Position numbers and translations under genes: made by a program. Below the pieces are notes generated by a model. It ran no database searches. It saw nothing but the letters and a program-made list of their open reading frames with translations, and was not told where the DNA came from. DNA of 51,575 nt from Agathobacter sp. (GTDB lineage: Bacteria; Bacillota; Clostridia; Lachnospirales; Lachnospiraceae): positions 1 to 51,575 of the forward strand of contig JAFUPI010000080.1 of assembly GCA_017481285.1 (NCBI GenBank), read 5' to 3'. Shown here one piece after another: positions 51,352 to 51,575 of this stretch; position 1 is the stretch's first letter, and the number at the start of each line of letters is the position of its first letter.

Positions 51352-51414
51352 GGGATTCGAACCCCGGACAACTTGATTAAAAGTCAAGTGCTCTACCAAC
51401 TGAGCTAATATCCC
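51342..51414 (-). tRNA. tRNA-Lys (TTT)
   Basis: A 73-base cloverleaf on the minus strand. The acceptor arms GGGATAT and ATGTCTC pair with two G-U pairs; TAGCTCAGTTGGTAGAGC is the D arm, the anticodon loop is CTTTTAA, and GGGGTTCGAATCCCC is the T arm. CCA is not encoded. Confidence 0.96.
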
Positions 51415-51436
51415 ATAAAACTTATTAAGTTTTAAA

Positions 51437-51509
51437 TGCCCAGAGCCGGAATCGAACCAGCGACACAGGGATTTTCAGTCCCTTGCTCTACCAACTGAGC
51501 TATCTGGGC
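51437..51509 (-). tRNA. tRNA-Phe (GAA)
   Basis: A 73-base cloverleaf on the minus strand with acceptor GCCCAGA/TCTGGGC, D arm TAGCTCAGTTGGTAGAGC, anticodon stem-loop GGGACTGAAAATCCC (anticodon GAA) and T arm GCTGGTTCGATTCCGGC. CCA is not encoded. It lies 22 bases before tRNA-Lys. Confidence 0.96.
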
Positions 51510-51516
51510 ATTGAGT

Positions 51517-51575
51517 TGCGGGAATAGGATTTGAACCTATGACCTTCGGGTTATGAGCCCGACGAGCTTCCAGAC
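51517..51575 (-). tRNA. tRNA-fMet (CAT), cut by the window edge
   Basis: The 3' 59 bases of a tRNA on the minus strand. The anticodon stem-loop CGGGCTCATAACCCG has CAT and the three G-C pairs typical of initiator tRNA, and GCTCGTCGGGCTCATAACCC is a familiar initiator sequence. The T arm TAGGTTCAAATCCTA and acceptor end TTCCCGC-A are present; the 5' end lies beyond the window. Confidence 0.88.

Overview
The window reads as a chromosomal segment of a low-to-moderate GC, Gram-positive anaerobe of the Clostridia, most likely a Lachnospiraceae member. Evidence: a CoA-transferase of the butyryl-CoA:acetate type, a class III fructose-bisphosphatase, SpoVT, two lipoteichoic-acid-synthase-like proteins, NADP-type glutamate dehydrogenase, and GH3 glycosidases with the reversed domain order known from Ruminococcus and Butyrivibrio enzymes. 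A sigma-28-type promoter at 28249-28275 suggests a motile species. Identification is from the sequence alone; no database search was run.

Layout. 1-3.7 kb (+): CoA-transferase and LtaS-like protein, closed by a bidirectional terminator. 3.7-11.1 kb (-): a LytTR/LiaF-like pair, then Mrp, a CDF cation transporter, signal peptidase I, PlsC, DegV and GdhA. 11.3-12.1 kb (+): TPP riboswitch and thiamine transporter ThiT. A 229-bp nested palindrome fills the gap between thiT and glk. 12.4-21.2 kb (-): glucokinase, class A PBP, SpoVT, and a two-gene c-di-GMP operon (an intracellular LacI-type sensor with GGDEF, and an EAL/PAS protein). 21.2-28.2 kb (-): probable operon galM, 2-hydroxyacid dehydrogenase, LtaS-like, a DHH-HAD fusion, aroE and aroK. 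28.3-28.9 kb (+): an unrecognised FliD-like small protein behind the sigma-28-type promoter. 29-31 kb: AlaX-type editing protein (-) and TVP38 membrane protein (+).

31.1-41 kb: a GH3 enzyme with a membrane segment at both ends plus a small lipoprotein (-), a divergent TetR regulator (+), tcdA and fbp (-), and a second, cytoplasmic GH3 (-). 41-47.2 kb (-): an operon with an unrecognised Cys protein, a ferredoxin-like protein, cardiolipin synthase, an SLC13/ArsB permease and a sensor-less GHKL kinase; then a MerR gene and gamma carbonic anhydrase under a 19-bp-spacer promoter. 47.3-51.2 kb: a DUF3892 protein (+), then FMN reductase, HAD, YhhN, MBL and alpha/beta hydrolase genes (-). The window ends in a tRNA cluster (Lys-TTT, Phe-GAA, partial fMet-CAT, all -) with a long terminator hairpin.

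Main themes are cell-envelope polymer synthesis (two LtaS-like proteins, PBP, cardiolipin synthase, PlsC, SipI), glycoside use (two GH3, galM, glk, fbp) and several readable control elements. The items I would check first are the orphan FliD-like gene, the nested palindrome, the DHH-HAD fusion, the doubly anchored GH3 with its lipoprotein and TetR, and the perfect 18-bp operator at 51214-51231.
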